NCBI GenBank assembly: GCA_963811895.1
Contig: CAWETE010000004.1
Span: 434,001-498,000 of the forward strand
Origin: DASSUW01 sp963811895
GTDB taxonomy: Bacteria > Actinomycetota > Thermoleophilia > Solirubrobacterales > Solirubrobacteraceae
Reading direction: 5' to 3'
DNA: 64,000 nt
The translations under genes and the position numbers were made by a program. Shown here piece after piece: positions 18,504 through 25,978 of this stretch (within the stretch, counting starts at the first letter, position 1; every line of letters starts with the position of its first letter). The notes beneath the pieces were generated by a model, which saw only the letters and a program-made list of their open reading frames with translations, did no database searches and was not told where the DNA came from.

Positions 18504-19084
18504 GAGGCGGAGCCGACGCTCTGGCGCTGGCCCTCGTGCGTGCCCTCGCAGAACTCCTCGACCAGCTTGGCGCAGAAGGCCGGCAGGTCGTCGGGGTTGC
18601 GCGAGGAGACGAGGCCCTCGTCGACCACGACCTCCTCGTCGACCCAGTTGCCGCCCGCGTTGCGGATGTCGGTCTTCAGCGACGGCCACGACGTGATCTT
18701 GCGCCCGCGCAGGACGTCGGCCTCGACCAGCGTCCACGGGCCGTGGCAGATGACGGCGACCGGCTTGGCCTGCTCGAAGAAGCTGCGGATGAAGACCACG
18801 GCGTCCTCGTCCGTGCGCAGGAAGTCCGGGTTGGCGACGCCGCCCGGCAGCACGAGTCCGTCGTAGTCGCCCGCGTCGGCGCCGCTCACCGTGCGGTCGA
18901 CGGGGAACGTGTCGCCCTTGTCGAGGTGGTTGAAGGCCTGGACCTGCCCGTCCTCGGTGGAGAGCAGCTCGGGCTTGCCGCCCTCGCCCTCGACCGCCTT
19001 CCACGGCTCGGTGAGCTCGACCTGCTCGGCGCCCTCGGGAGCGACGAGGAAAGCGATGCGCTTGCCCTGCAGCTTGTCGGCCAT
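18500..19084 (-). CDS. PfpI/DJ-1 family protein, general stress type
   Basis: This 194-residue type 1 glutamine-amidotransferase-like protein has the nucleophile elbow AVICHGPWTL with the catalytic Cys, and the C-terminal SSRNPDDLPAF typical of the YfkM/YraA/PfpI branch. These act as deglycases or chaperone-like stress proteins; Bacillus YfkM is SigB-dependent. A GAGGAG ribosome site precedes the ATG. A GTTTGC-N14-CGGTAG element lies 33-58 bp upstream, a one-mismatch form of the promoter seen at other genes here. It is translationally coupled to the HAD hydrolase. Confidence 0.92.
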   Translation of the reverse strand: MADKLQGKRIAFLVAPEGAEQVELTEPWKAVEGEGGKPELLSTEDGQVQAFNHLDKGDTFPVDRTVSGADAGDYDGLVLPGGVANPDFLRTDEDAVVFIRSFFEQAKPVAVICHGPWTLVEADVLRGRKITSWPSLKTDIRNAGGNWVDEEVVVDEGLVSSRNPDDLPAFCAKLVEEFCEGTHEGQRQSVGSAS

Positions 19085-19116
19085 GGTGGCTCCTCTCGTT
19101 CGGCTTTGATCCTCGG

Positions 19117-19142
19117 CTACCGCTGCATCGCCTCGCGCAAAC
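19117..19142 (-). promoter_or_regulatory. Weaker SigB/F-type promoter candidate for the PfpI gene
   Basis: On the minus strand GTTTGC (19142-19137) and CGGTAG (19122-19117) are 14 bp apart, about 33 bp before the ATG at 19084. The -10 element differs from GGGTAG at one base. Confidence 0.35.
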
Positions 19143-19159
19143 GCGGGTAGGCCATCGGC

Positions 19160-19504
19160 ATGGGTTACGTCATCGCCGCCATCCTCGTCCTGCTGATCGT
19201 CGCCGCCGGCGTCACGTTCTTCGTGCTCGGCGCCGCCCGCCGCGAGCGCGGCTCCGCCGCCGCCGACTCGAGCCACGGCGAGGGCACGCCGGGCAGCGAG
19301 GCGGCGATCGTCGCGCCCGACGAGCAGACTCCCTTGGGCGACACCGACCAGCACGCCGACGAGCCGGCGGAGGGCCACGGCGGCTCGGACGCGACCACGC
19401 GCGGCTCGGTCCCGCCGGCCGGCGAGGGCGGCGTCGGCGGGGAGGGCGAGAGCGGCTCACCGGTCCAGCCCGAATCCGAGCGCCTCGCCGATCGCGAGCG
19501 GTAA
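19160..19504 (+). CDS. Small single-pass membrane protein with acidic tail
   Basis: This 114-residue protein has one N-terminal helix (residues 3-25, YVIAAILVLLIVAAGVTFFV). A short basic stretch (RRER) and about 85 disordered residues rich in Gly, Glu, Ser and Pro follow. By the positive-inside rule the tail is likely cytoplasmic. No family was recognised. GGGTAG lies 10 bp upstream of the ATG, but without a clear -35 partner. Confidence 0.6.
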   Translation: MGYVIAAILVLLIVAAGVTFFVLGAARRERGSAAADSSHGEGTPGSEAAIVAPDEQTPLGDTDQHADEPAEGHGGSDATTRGSVPPAGEGGVGGEGESGSPVQPESERLADRER

Positions 19505-19631
19505 CGCGCCAACTACGTCTGGACGCACCCACCGGTTTGGTTAATCCGTCCAGAGGGAAATAAAGACCTTGTCGCGTCGCGGGACTGCCCTCCAACTCTC
19601 CGGCCGGCGCGGTAAACCCTCCTCCTCATCA

Positions 19632-19661
19632 ACCGAGGCGCTCCGTAAGGGGCGCCTCGGT
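19632..19661 (+). terminator. Hairpin, possible terminator
   Basis: ACCGAGGCGC (19632-19641) pairs with GCGCCTCGGT (19652-19661) around a short loop. It is placed after the small membrane protein gene and just before the promoter-like GTTAAC. The 19505-19631 stretch before it shows no gene. Confidence 0.55.
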
Positions 19662-19662
19662 C

Positions 19663-19687
19663 GTTAACGCGTTCCGAGCGCGGGTAG
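19663..19687 (+). promoter_or_regulatory. Candidate SigB/F-type promoter for the DUF1360 unit
   Basis: GTTAAC (19663-19668) and GGGTAG (19682-19687) are 13 bp apart, 9 bp before the GTG of the small proline-rich frame and about 120 bp before the DUF1360 gene. Confidence 0.5.
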
Positions 19688-19696
19688 GCGAGTCTC

Positions 19697-19804
19697 GTGA
19701 CCGCTCCCTCCCCCATCCCCAGGCCCGAGCCGCCGCCGGCCCCGCCGAGCCCGACGCCCGAGCCCGGGCCGCTGCCGCCGGATCCCAATCCGCGGCCGAT
19801 CTGA
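19697..19804 (+). CDS. Putative proline-rich micropeptide
   Basis: This is a 35-codon frame from GTG 19697 that ends 2 bp before the DUF1360 GTG. About half of its residues are proline (TAPSPIPRPEPPPAPPSP...), and it ends DPNPRPI. The position between a promoter-like element and DUF1360, with near-abutting stop and start, suggests either a real micropeptide or a translational lead-in. Proline runs stall ribosomes without EF-P, so a regulatory role is conceivable. The composition could also be chance in high-GC DNA. Confidence 0.35.
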   Translation: MTAPSPIPRPEPPPAPPSPTPEPGPLPPDPNPRPI

Positions 19805-19806
19805 TC

Positions 19807-20292
19807 GTGCGGCCCGTCAGCGAGACGCCGACCGAAGTCGCCGACTACGCCGCCCTGACCACCGTCTACGGCGCGCTGCTCGGCGCCGTCGCCGTCAGCG
19901 CCCGCGGCCGTGAGCCGGTGCCACGATCCGAGGTGCCGGTGCTCGCGGCGGCCACGTTCGCGCTGTCGAAGCTGATCGTCCACGAGAAGGCCGAGAGCTG
20001 GCTCCGCGAGCCGTTCGTGGACGAGGAGCGGCGGCGGCCGAAGGGACGCCGGCTGCGCTACGCCGTCGGCGAGCTGCTCACCTGCACCCGCTGCACGGGA
20101 GCGTGGACCGCGCTGGCGCTCACGGCCCTGCGGCTGCACGCCCCGTCCACGGGGCGGACGGTCGCAACGGTGCTGGCCGCCTCCGCGGGCAACGACATGC
20201 TGCACGCCGGGTTCTCGTGGCTGTGCGCGGGCGCCAACACGCGCCGGCACGAGGCCGAGGCCGGCGAGCGCCCGCTCAGCCGAGCCGCCTGA
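19807..20292 (+). CDS. DUF1360 membrane protein
   Basis: This 161-residue protein matches DUF1360 through LSKLIVHEKAESWLREPF and the Cys pair in VGELLTCTRCTGAW, followed by a hydrophobic segment. Bacillus YjcM/YjcA-type DUF1360 proteins are sporulation- or stress-linked, but their function is unknown. GTG starts 2 bp after the proline-rich frame. Its last 17 bp overlap the convergent STAS gene. The upstream GTTAAC-N13-GGGTAG suggests SigB/F control. Confidence 0.8.
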   Translation: MRPVSETPTEVADYAALTTVYGALLGAVAVSARGREPVPRSEVPVLAAATFALSKLIVHEKAESWLREPFVDEERRRPKGRRLRYAVGELLTCTRCTGAWTALALTALRLHAPSTGRTVATVLAASAGNDMLHAGFSWLCAGANTRRHEAEAGERPLSRAA

Positions 20293-20653
20293 CGGCCTCG
20301 TCGACGTTTGCCGCATCCTCGAAGAGCTCGGACGTGCGCGTGAGGTCGAGCAGCCGGCGCACCGGCGGCGACACGCCCGCGAGCACCAGCTTCACGTCGC
20401 GCTCGGCCAGCTCCGCGCGAGCCTGCAGCAGCTCCTTGAGCACCGCCGAGTCGATGAAGCTCGCGCGCGAGAGGTCGAGCACCAGCGCACCCGCGGAACC
20501 GGTCTCGGCGAGGCGCGCCTGGAGCCGCGGCGCCGCCGCCAGATCGAGCTCGCCCTCCAGCACGAGGACGCGCACCCGCTCGGTCGAGTCGCCCTCGGCG
20601 ATCGAGTACGGCGACGGCGAGCGCACGTCGGCGATCATACGCAGCGCCGACAT
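20276..20653 (-). CDS. STAS-domain anti-sigma factor antagonist
   Basis: This 125-residue RsbV-like STAS domain has its phospho-acceptor Ser in ASFIDSAVLKELL at about residues 72-84. The N-terminal 20 residues precede the first strand. ATG 20653 was chosen because it follows GGGAGC at good spacing. It is transcribed divergently from the RsbW-like gene at 20745, with a SigB/F-type element between them, which would allow feedback on the partner-switch. Confidence 0.9.
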   Translation of the reverse strand: MSALRMIADVRSPSPYSIAEGDSTERVRVLVLEGELDLAAAPRLQARLAETGSAGALVLDLSRASFIDSAVLKELLQARAELAERDVKLVLAGVSPPVRRLLDLTRTSELFEDAANVDEAVRRLG

Positions 20654-20703
20654 GTCATGCTCCCGACCGCCCCGCACGGCGCGGTTCACTACCAAACCGC
20701 TCT

Positions 20704-20729
20704 GTTACCGCATACCTGAGCCGGGGTAC
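20704..20729 (+). promoter_or_regulatory. Candidate SigB/F-type promoter for the second RsbW operon
   Basis: GTTACC (20704-20709) and GGGTAC (20724-20729) are 14 bp apart, 15 bp before ATG 20745. Confidence 0.5.
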
Positions 20730-20744
20730 AGCAGATCAAGTCTT

Positions 20745-21248
20745 ATGGGCAGCGACATGACTCCCCACAGCCTGCGTGGGAGCGCACGAGAGACGTCGGC
20801 GGCACATCGCTTCCGGCGCGGCGCTCAGGCGCGCGTCCCGACCACGACCTCCGACGTGCGGCTCACGCTGCCGGCGCAGGCCGAGAGCATCCCGGTCATC
20901 CGGCACGTGCTCGGTGCGTACGCGGAGGCCCTGGCGCTGCCGCCGGACGTGATCGAGGACATACGGCTGGCCGTCACCGAGGCGTGCACCAACGTGGTGC
21001 GCCACGCCTACGACGGCGGCCGCGCGGGCCCGATCGACGTGGTCGTGCAGCCTGCCGGCGAGCACCTCCACGTCACCGTCTCCGACCGCGGGCGCGGCAT
21101 GGGCCCGAGCCCGGACGTCACCGGTCCCGGCCTCGGGCTCCCGATGATCGCGGCGCTCGCCGACTCGATCGAGCTCGAGGACGCGCCGATCCGCGGGAAC
21201 CGGCTGCGGATGTCGTTCGCGTCCCGCCCCCGACTGGGGCTCGCGTGA
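20745..21248 (+). CDS. RsbW-like anti-sigma factor / serine kinase (copy 2)
   Basis: This 167-residue GHKL ATPase has the N box EACTNVVRHAY, G1 VSDRGRGMG and G2 GLGLPMIAALADS. It aligns well with the kinase at 9486 (shared DxxLAVTEACTNVV pattern), so the two are paralogues. About 30 extra N-terminal residues (HSLRGSARETSAAHRFRRG) precede the fold; ATG at 20757 is an alternative start. GTG of the next gene overlaps its stop (GTGA). The target sigma factor is unknown. Confidence 0.92.
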   Translation: MGSDMTPHSLRGSARETSAAHRFRRGAQARVPTTTSDVRLTLPAQAESIPVIRHVLGAYAEALALPPDVIEDIRLAVTEACTNVVRHAYDGGRAGPIDVVVQPAGEHLHVTVSDRGRGMGPSPDVTGPGLGLPMIAALADSIELEDAPIRGNRLRMSFASRPRLGLA

Positions 21249-21637
21249 CCGTCCCGGAGCCCGCGACGACGGTCTCCATCGCCTCCGGCCCGCTCGTGGG
21301 CCCCATCCTTCGCCGCGTGGTCGGCATGCTCGCCGCCCGCGCCGACCTTCCGCTCGACCGGCTCGACGACGCCGTGCTCGTCGCCGATCTGATCGCCGCG
21401 CGCGCTCCCGCGCACAGCATCGACGACAAGATCAACGTCGCGCTCGACCCGGGCGACCGCTCGCTGCTGCTGCGCGTCGGCCCGCTCCGCCAGGGCGGCG
21501 GCCAGGCCCTGATCGTCGACGCCGCGGTGCCCGGTGTCGGTAACGTGATCGAACAGCTGGCGGACGAGCTCACCGTCCGTCCGGAGGGAGAGACAGAGTT
21601 TCTCCACGTCCGGCTCGCCTACTCCAACGGGCGATGA
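21245..21637 (+). CDS. Degenerate GHKL (RsbW-like) protein
   Basis: This 130-residue protein of RsbW length and layout begins SGPLVGPILRRVVGMLAARA and continues with a helix like that of anti-sigma kinases. At the N-box position it reads DDAVLVADLIAARAP instead of E-x-x-x-N, and no clear G1/G2 glycine boxes follow. It should therefore not bind ATP in the usual way. It is coupled to the active kinase upstream (GTGA) and followed by a STAS gene. A pseudo-kinase that titrates a partner or dimerises with the active copy is an inference. The family call rests on helix pattern and context only. Confidence 0.6.
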   Translation: MTVPEPATTVSIASGPLVGPILRRVVGMLAARADLPLDRLDDAVLVADLIAARAPAHSIDDKINVALDPGDRSLLLRVGPLRQGGGQALIVDAAVPGVGNVIEQLADELTVRPEGETEFLHVRLAYSNGR

Positions 21638-21675
21638 TTCGAACCGGCTGCGGCCGGGCATGACCACGAGGCCCC

Positions 21676-22041
21676 ATGGCGATCGATTTCGCGATCAAGG
21701 ACCGTCAGCTCGACGGCGACACCCACGTCGTCGCGGTCACCGGTGAGATCGATCTGTTCACCGCGCCCGAGTTCAAGGAGCGCGTCTCGGCGCCGATCGA
21801 CTCCGGCCGCTCGAACGTGATCATCGATCTGTCGGAGACCACGTTCATCGACTCGTCCAGCCTCGGCGTGCTGATCGGGGCCCACCGCCGCCTCAAGCTT
21901 CGCGGCGGCTCGCTCGTGGTCGTCTGCGACAATGAGGCGATCGTGAAGACGTTCCGTATCACCGGTCTCGATGGTGTCTTCACGCTCGTTCGGTCGCTGG
22001 ACGATGCGCTCGACGGCGACGCCGTGAGCGCGGGCGGATAG
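21676..22041 (+). CDS. STAS-domain anti-sigma factor antagonist (copy 3)
   Basis: This 121-residue classical RsbV/SpoIIAA protein reads VVAVTGEIDLFTAPEFKERV early and has the phospho-acceptor region TFIDSSSLGVLIGAHRRL at about residues 56-73. C-terminal helices complete the domain (FRITGLDGVFTLVRSL). It closes the promoter-kinase-pseudokinase-STAS unit starting at 20745 and is 38 bp from the pseudokinase stop. It probably switches one of the two local kinases. Confidence 0.95.
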   Translation: MAIDFAIKDRQLDGDTHVVAVTGEIDLFTAPEFKERVSAPIDSGRSNVIIDLSETTFIDSSSLGVLIGAHRRLKLRGGSLVVVCDNEAIVKTFRITGLDGVFTLVRSLDDALDGDAVSAGG

Positions 22042-22056
22042 AGGCGCCCGGCCCGG

Positions 22057-22953
22057 GTGAGCAGCGGCTTCCCCGAGTCCGACGCCCAGTCAGACTTCTC
22101 CCGCGCCCGCCGGTCGCGGCTGCTCGCCGACATCGGCCGCCGGCTGCGCCGCGAGCCCGACGACGTCGCGCTCATGCTCCCCTTCGAGGAGGTCGTGGAC
22201 GCGCTCGGCCGCACCGGGCAGCACGATCTCGGGCTTCAGATCGTGCCGCTCGACGCGATCGTCGGGACCGTCGACCGCGCCGTCGACTTCGACCGCGGCC
22301 TGCGGCCCACCTCGGCGCGGCTGCGCAGCCGCTGGGAGCGGATCGCCGCCGCCCAGCGCCGCGGCGAGGCGCTGCCCCCGGTGTCGCTCTACAAGATCGG
22401 CGACCTCTACTTCGTGCGCGACGGCCACCACCGCGTGTCCGTCGCCAAGTCGCTCGGCCGCGACGACATCGACGCCTACGTGGTGGAGGTCACCACGCGG
22501 CTGCGGCTCAGCGAGGAGACGCTGGTCTCCGACCTGCCGCTCAAGGACCACGAGCGGCTGTTCCGCGAGCGCGTGCCGCTGCAGGCAGAGGCACGCCGCC
22601 GGATCGAGCTCAGCGACCCGTGGGACTACGGGATGCTGTCGGAGGCCGTCGAGGCGTGGGGTTTCCGCGCGATGCAGAACCGCGGCAGCTACATGGACCG
22701 CCCGACGGTGGCCCATCACTGGTTCACCGAGGAGTACGAGCCGGTCGTCGAGCTGCTGCGCGCCGGCGACCTGGTCGACGACGACGAGACGGAGACCGAG
22801 GCGTACATGCGGGTCGCGGCCGACCGCTACCGCGTCCTGCGCACGCACGAGTGGAGCGACGAGGTGCTCGAGCGGCTGCGCCGCGAGGAGCGCCGTCAGC
22901 GCCGTCGCCGCCGGACCCCGCCGCGCTCGCCGCGGCGGCGGCCTCCCTCCTGA
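22057..22953 (+). CDS. ParB/Srx-fold protein of unknown role
   Basis: This 298-residue protein has a ParB N-terminal (sulfiredoxin-like) fold at about 50-160, seen in PPVSLYKIGDLYFVRDGHHRVSVAKSL, whose GHHR stretch matches the ParB/Srx nucleotide-binding box. No ParB helix-turn-helix follows; the rest is helical with an Arg-rich tail (RRQRRRRRTPPR). It is therefore probably not a centromere-binding ParB. The GTG start lies 15 bp after the STAS stop, so it may belong to the stress operon. CTP or ATP binding is possible from the fold. Confidence 0.7.
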   Translation: MSSGFPESDAQSDFSRARRSRLLADIGRRLRREPDDVALMLPFEEVVDALGRTGQHDLGLQIVPLDAIVGTVDRAVDFDRGLRPTSARLRSRWERIAAAQRRGEALPPVSLYKIGDLYFVRDGHHRVSVAKSLGRDDIDAYVVEVTTRLRLSEETLVSDLPLKDHERLFRERVPLQAEARRRIELSDPWDYGMLSEAVEAWGFRAMQNRGSYMDRPTVAHHWFTEEYEPVVELLRAGDLVDDDETETEAYMRVAADRYRVLRTHEWSDEVLERLRREERRQRRRRRTPPRSPRRRPPS

Positions 22954-22962
22954 CCACGGCTC

Positions 22963-22987
22963 GTTTCCTGGCCTGGGCTCCGGGTAG
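22963..22987 (+). promoter_or_regulatory. Candidate SigB/F-type promoter for the BON gene
   Basis: GTTTCC (22963-22968) and GGGTAG (22982-22987) are 13 bp apart, about 35 bp before ATG 23023, with a GGAAGGAG ribosome site between. This is the closest match in the window to GTTT-N-GGGTA. Confidence 0.6.
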
Positions 22988-23022
22988 GGCCAACGGGAGA
23001 GCGAAATCGGAAGGAGCCATCG

Positions 23023-23481
23023 ATGAGCCGACTCATCACCCTGCTGTTCGGCGTCGGGATCGGCGCCGCCGCCGCGCACTTCCTCGACCCGCAGAGCGGC
23101 CGCAAGCGCCGTAGCGAGATGCGCGACCAGGCGGCCTCCAAGATGCACGCCGGCGTGGACCACGCCACCAGCACGGCAAGCCACGCCGCCGAGAAGGCGA
23201 AGGGCGCCGTGAGCTCGGCCACGCCGAGCCCGACCCGCGTCGAGAACGCCGACGACGTGACGCTCGCGCGCAAGGTCGAGACCGAGATCTTCCGCGCGGC
23301 GGACGCGCCGAAGGGCGACGTCTCGGTCGACGTGCAGCGCGGCGTCGCGCACCTGCGCGGCGAGGTCGCCGACGAGCAGTGGATCACCCGCTTCGGCGAG
23401 GAGGCGGAGAAGGTCGACGGCGTCAAGGCCGTCGAGAACCTGCTCCACCCGCCCGGCACCCCGGCGCCGGACCGGTCGTAG
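23023..23481 (+). CDS. BON-domain membrane-anchored stress protein
   Basis: This 152-residue protein has an N-terminal hydrophobic stretch (LITLLFGVGIGAAAAHFLD), followed by the DPQSGRKRRSEMRDQ motif common to YtxH/BON-type actinobacterial proteins. A BON domain covers about 85-145 (LARKVETEIFRA, VQRGVAHLRGEVADE, VDGVKAVENLLH). BON domains bind membranes or phospholipid; Escherichia OsmY-type members respond to osmotic stress. Its promoter-like element and good ribosome site suggest SigB/F control. A strong hairpin follows. Confidence 0.85.
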   Translation: MSRLITLLFGVGIGAAAAHFLDPQSGRKRRSEMRDQAASKMHAGVDHATSTASHAAEKAKGAVSSATPSPTRVENADDVTLARKVETEIFRAADAPKGDVSVDVQRGVAHLRGEVADEQWITRFGEEAEKVDGVKAVENLLHPPGTPAPDRS

Positions 23482-23489
23482 CCGTCGCA

Positions 23490-23515
23490 GGCCCCCGCGG
23501 GTGACCGCGGGGGCC
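23490..23515. terminator. Bidirectional hairpin terminator
   Basis: GGCCCCCGCGG (23490-23500) and CCGCGGGGGCC (23505-23515) form a perfect 11-bp stem with a 4-base loop. It is placed between the ends of the convergent BON and ABC ATPase genes. Confidence 0.8.
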
Positions 23516-23528
23516 GTGCAGCACGTAC

Positions 23529-24692
23529 TCAGGCGACGGCGAGGTTCTTGCCGGTGTCGGCGGCGAACAGCTTGATCTGGCTGGTGTCGACGACCAGCTC
23601 GACCTCGCCGCCGGGCTGGGCCTTGCTCTCCGCGGCCAAGCGCGCGACGACCTGCTGGCCGTCACCGTGGGAAGGCAGGTCCTCCAGGCCGGCGTCCGCG
23701 GCGAGCTCGTCGAGCTCGGCCACGTGCAGCTCCTCGGACTTCACGTCGAAGTAGACGTACAGCTCAGAGCCCATCGACTCCACCACATCGACCTTGGTCC
23801 GGAACTTCATCCGGTCCGCGTGAGCCTCCGGGTCGACCGCCGCGTCCTCGAAATGCTCCGGACGGATGCCCACGATGACTTCCTTGGCGCCCCCCAGGTC
23901 TGCCTGCTTGAGCGGAATGTTGCCGATCGGCGTGTTCACCGACCCGTCCTCCACCCGCCCCGGCAAGAAGTTCATCGACGGCGACCCGATAAAGCCCGCC
24001 ACGAACAGATTCCCCGGGCTCTCATACAGGTTGGCCGGCGTGTCGACCTGCTGGATGAGCCCCGCCCGCATCACCGCCACCCGATCACCCAAGGTCATCG
24101 CCTCGGTCTGATCGTGCGTCACGTAGACCATCGTGGTCCCCAGGCGCTTCTGGATCCGCGCCACCTCCGTGCGCATCTGCACCCGCAACTTCGCGTCCAG
24201 GTTCGACAGCGGCTCGTCCATCAAGAACGCCTTCGGATCGCGCACGATCGCCCGACCCATCGCCACCCGCTGACGCTGACCACCCGACAGATTCGCCGGC
24301 TTGCGCTCCAGATGCTGCTCCAGATCCAGAATCCTGGCCGCCTCGGTCACCTTCTGATCGATCTCGCTCTTGGGCGTCTTGGACAACTTCAAGGCGAAGC
24401 CCATGTTGTCGCGCACCGTCATATGCGGATACAGCGCGTAATTCTGAAAGACCATCGCGATATCCCGATCGCGCGGCGCCAGATCGTTCACCCGCTCACC
24501 GCCGATGATCAGATCACCATCAGTGATGTCCTCAAGCCCCGCGATCATCCGCAAAGCCGTCGACTTCCCACACCCCGACGGGCCCACCAGAATCATGAAC
24601 TCGCCGTCGTTGATATCCAGATCGATCGCCTTCACAGCCTCAAAACCGTCCGGATAGCGCTTCGTGATCCCCTTGAACTGGATCTCTGCCAT
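23529..24692 (-). CDS. Sugar-type ABC ATPase, UgpC/MsmX-like, orphan
   Basis: This 387-residue protein has an ATPase core at 1-235 (GPSGCGKST, VFQNYALYPH, LSGGQRQR, DEPLSNLDA, YVTHDQTEA) and a C-terminal OB-fold/TOBE regulatory region (GIRPEHFED...). This is the UgpC/MalK/MsmX class, which energises carbohydrate importers. No permease or binding protein is nearby, so it may serve several transporters, as MsmX does in Bacillus. The core (about 23.8-24.69 kb) uses many GAT, GGT and TTT codons, unlike the GAC/GGC habit of its neighbours, while the C-terminal part is ordinary. This hints at a mosaic origin. Confidence 0.93.
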   Translation of the reverse strand: MAEIQFKGITKRYPDGFEAVKAIDLDINDGEFMILVGPSGCGKSTALRMIAGLEDITDGDLIIGGERVNDLAPRDRDIAMVFQNYALYPHMTVRDNMGFALKLSKTPKSEIDQKVTEAARILDLEQHLERKPANLSGGQRQRVAMGRAIVRDPKAFLMDEPLSNLDAKLRVQMRTEVARIQKRLGTTMVYVTHDQTEAMTLGDRVAVMRAGLIQQVDTPANLYESPGNLFVAGFIGSPSMNFLPGRVEDGSVNTPIGNIPLKQADLGGAKEVIVGIRPEHFEDAAVDPEAHADRMKFRTKVDVVESMGSELYVYFDVKSEELHVAELDELAADAGLEDLPSHGDGQQVVARLAAESKAQPGGEVELVVDTSQIKLFAADTGKNLAVA

Positions 24693-24710
24693 CGCTGTCG
24701 CTTCCTCCCC

Positions 24711-25043
24711 TTAGTCGCGGGCACCAGGATGGCCGTCACCCGGCCATGGCGCCAGTACGAGCAGAAGCCGCGCGTCCCTCGTCGCGCGCACCTCATGTCG
24801 TTCGTGCGGGTCGAACACGGCGGCGAACCCGGCGCCGCCTGTCACGGAGTCTCCTCCGTCGTCGCGCACCTCGACCTCGCCGTCTACGACGACCAGGTAG
24901 GCGCGTTCGTGAACCTGGTGCTCCTGGAGCGCCGACCCCTCGGGCAGGTTGATCGCGATCGAGCGAGCCTCCCCGCGGGCCGAATGCAGGATCTGCGGAT
25001 GGCGCGGCTCGAGCGCGAGCGATCGCAGATCCCAGTGCTCCAT
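24711..25043 (-). CDS. Small cupin protein
   Basis: This 110-residue single cupin barrel has motif 1 LQEHQVHERAYLVVVDGEVEV and a short motif 2 FAAVFDPHERHEV. One or two His per motif could bind a metal. The function of such mini-cupins is usually unknown. It lies 18 bp upstream of the UgpC-like ATPase gene on the same strand and 22 bp after the second SigB/F-type gene, so it may share transcripts with either. Confidence 0.8.
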   Translation of the reverse strand: MEHWDLRSLALEPRHPQILHSARGEARSIAINLPEGSALQEHQVHERAYLVVVDGEVEVRDDGGDSVTGGAGFAAVFDPHERHEVRATRDARLLLVLAPWPGDGHPGARD

Positions 25044-25065
25044 GCGCGCGATCGTACCGGTCAGC

Positions 25066-25881
25066 TCATGCAGCGGCGTCGTCCTCGGGCACTTCGGCGG
25101 CCTCGCGCAGCCGCGTGACCGCCTGGCGGATCAGGCGCGAGACGTGCATCTGCGAGACGCCGACCCGTGCGCCGATCTCCGACTGCGTCAGATCCTCCTC
25201 GAAGCGCAGGCGCAGCACCTCGCGCTCCCGGTCGCTGAGCGCGCCCATCAGGCGCTCGACGGTGGCGGAGGCCTCGGCAAGGTGGAAGCCCGGGTCCTCG
25301 ACGCCCATCGACTCGGTCATCCCGTCGCCGTCCTCGTCTTCGTCGCGCGGGCGGTCGAGCGAGACGGCCCGGTAGGCGCCTGCCGCCTCGCGGGCCTCCA
25401 GCACCTGCTCGGTGGTCGCGCCGATGTGCTCGCCGATCTCCGCCGGCGTCGGCGCGCGCCCGAGCCCGCGCGAGAGCTCCTCGCCGACCCGCTCCACGCG
25501 GACCGCCATCTCCTGCAGGTCGCGCGGCACGCGAACGGACCAGCCGCGGTCGCGGAAATGGCGCTTGAGCTCGCCGAGGATGGTGGGGACCGCGAACGAG
25601 GAGAAGGCGCTGGGACGATCGGGCTCGAAGCGGTCGATCGCCTTGAGCAGGCCGAGCGAGGCGACCTGGATCAGGTCGTCGAGCGGCTCGCCGCCGCGCT
25701 GGTACCGGCGGGCGAGCTGTCGCGCCAGCGGCAGGAAGCGCTGCACGAGCGCCTCGCGGGCCGCGAGATCCCCGTCCCGGTGGTAGCGCTCGAGAAGCCG
25801 GCGATCCTCGCGTGTACGAGCTTCGCGGTTCCCGTTGGGGAGGGTCCCACCGTTGCCCGGCCGATGTTCGATCGTCTCCAC
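25066..25881 (-). CDS. SigB/SigF/SigG-family sigma factor (copy 2)
   Basis: This protein of about 271 residues is a close paralogue of the sigma factor at 16968: DDLIQVASLGLLKAIDRFEP, FSSFAVPTILGELKRHFRD, VPRDLQEMAVRVERV and the region 4 SEIGARVGVSQMHVSRLIRQ. The frame is open further upstream. GTG 25881, preceded by a GGGGAAGG stretch, is my choice because the extra upstream residues are not sigma-like. It is divergent from the ANTAR regulator, with starts about 100 bp apart. It is presumably controlled by one of the local RsbW/STAS sets. Confidence 0.93.
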   Translation of the reverse strand: METIEHRPGNGGTLPNGNREARTREDRRLLERYHRDGDLAAREALVQRFLPLARQLARRYQRGGEPLDDLIQVASLGLLKAIDRFEPDRPSAFSSFAVPTILGELKRHFRDRGWSVRVPRDLQEMAVRVERVGEELSRGLGRAPTPAEIGEHIGATTEQVLEAREAAGAYRAVSLDRPRDEDEDGDGMTESMGVEDPGFHLAEASATVERLMGALSDREREVLRLRFEEDLTQSEIGARVGVSQMHVSRLIRQAVTRLREAAEVPEDDAAA

Positions 25882-25978
25882 GCCTTCCCCGTTCGCGATG
25901 CTCTGTGCGCCGGGGTTCGGGGCGCGGGATTGCCACGGCGGGTCTCTAGGCCGCAGCCGAACTAGTGTAGTACGCGTG

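Noticed and set aside
22057..22953. ParB partner for the ParA at 43912
   Set aside because: It has the ParB/Srx fold but no helix-turn-helix, lies 21 kb away and sits in the stress block.
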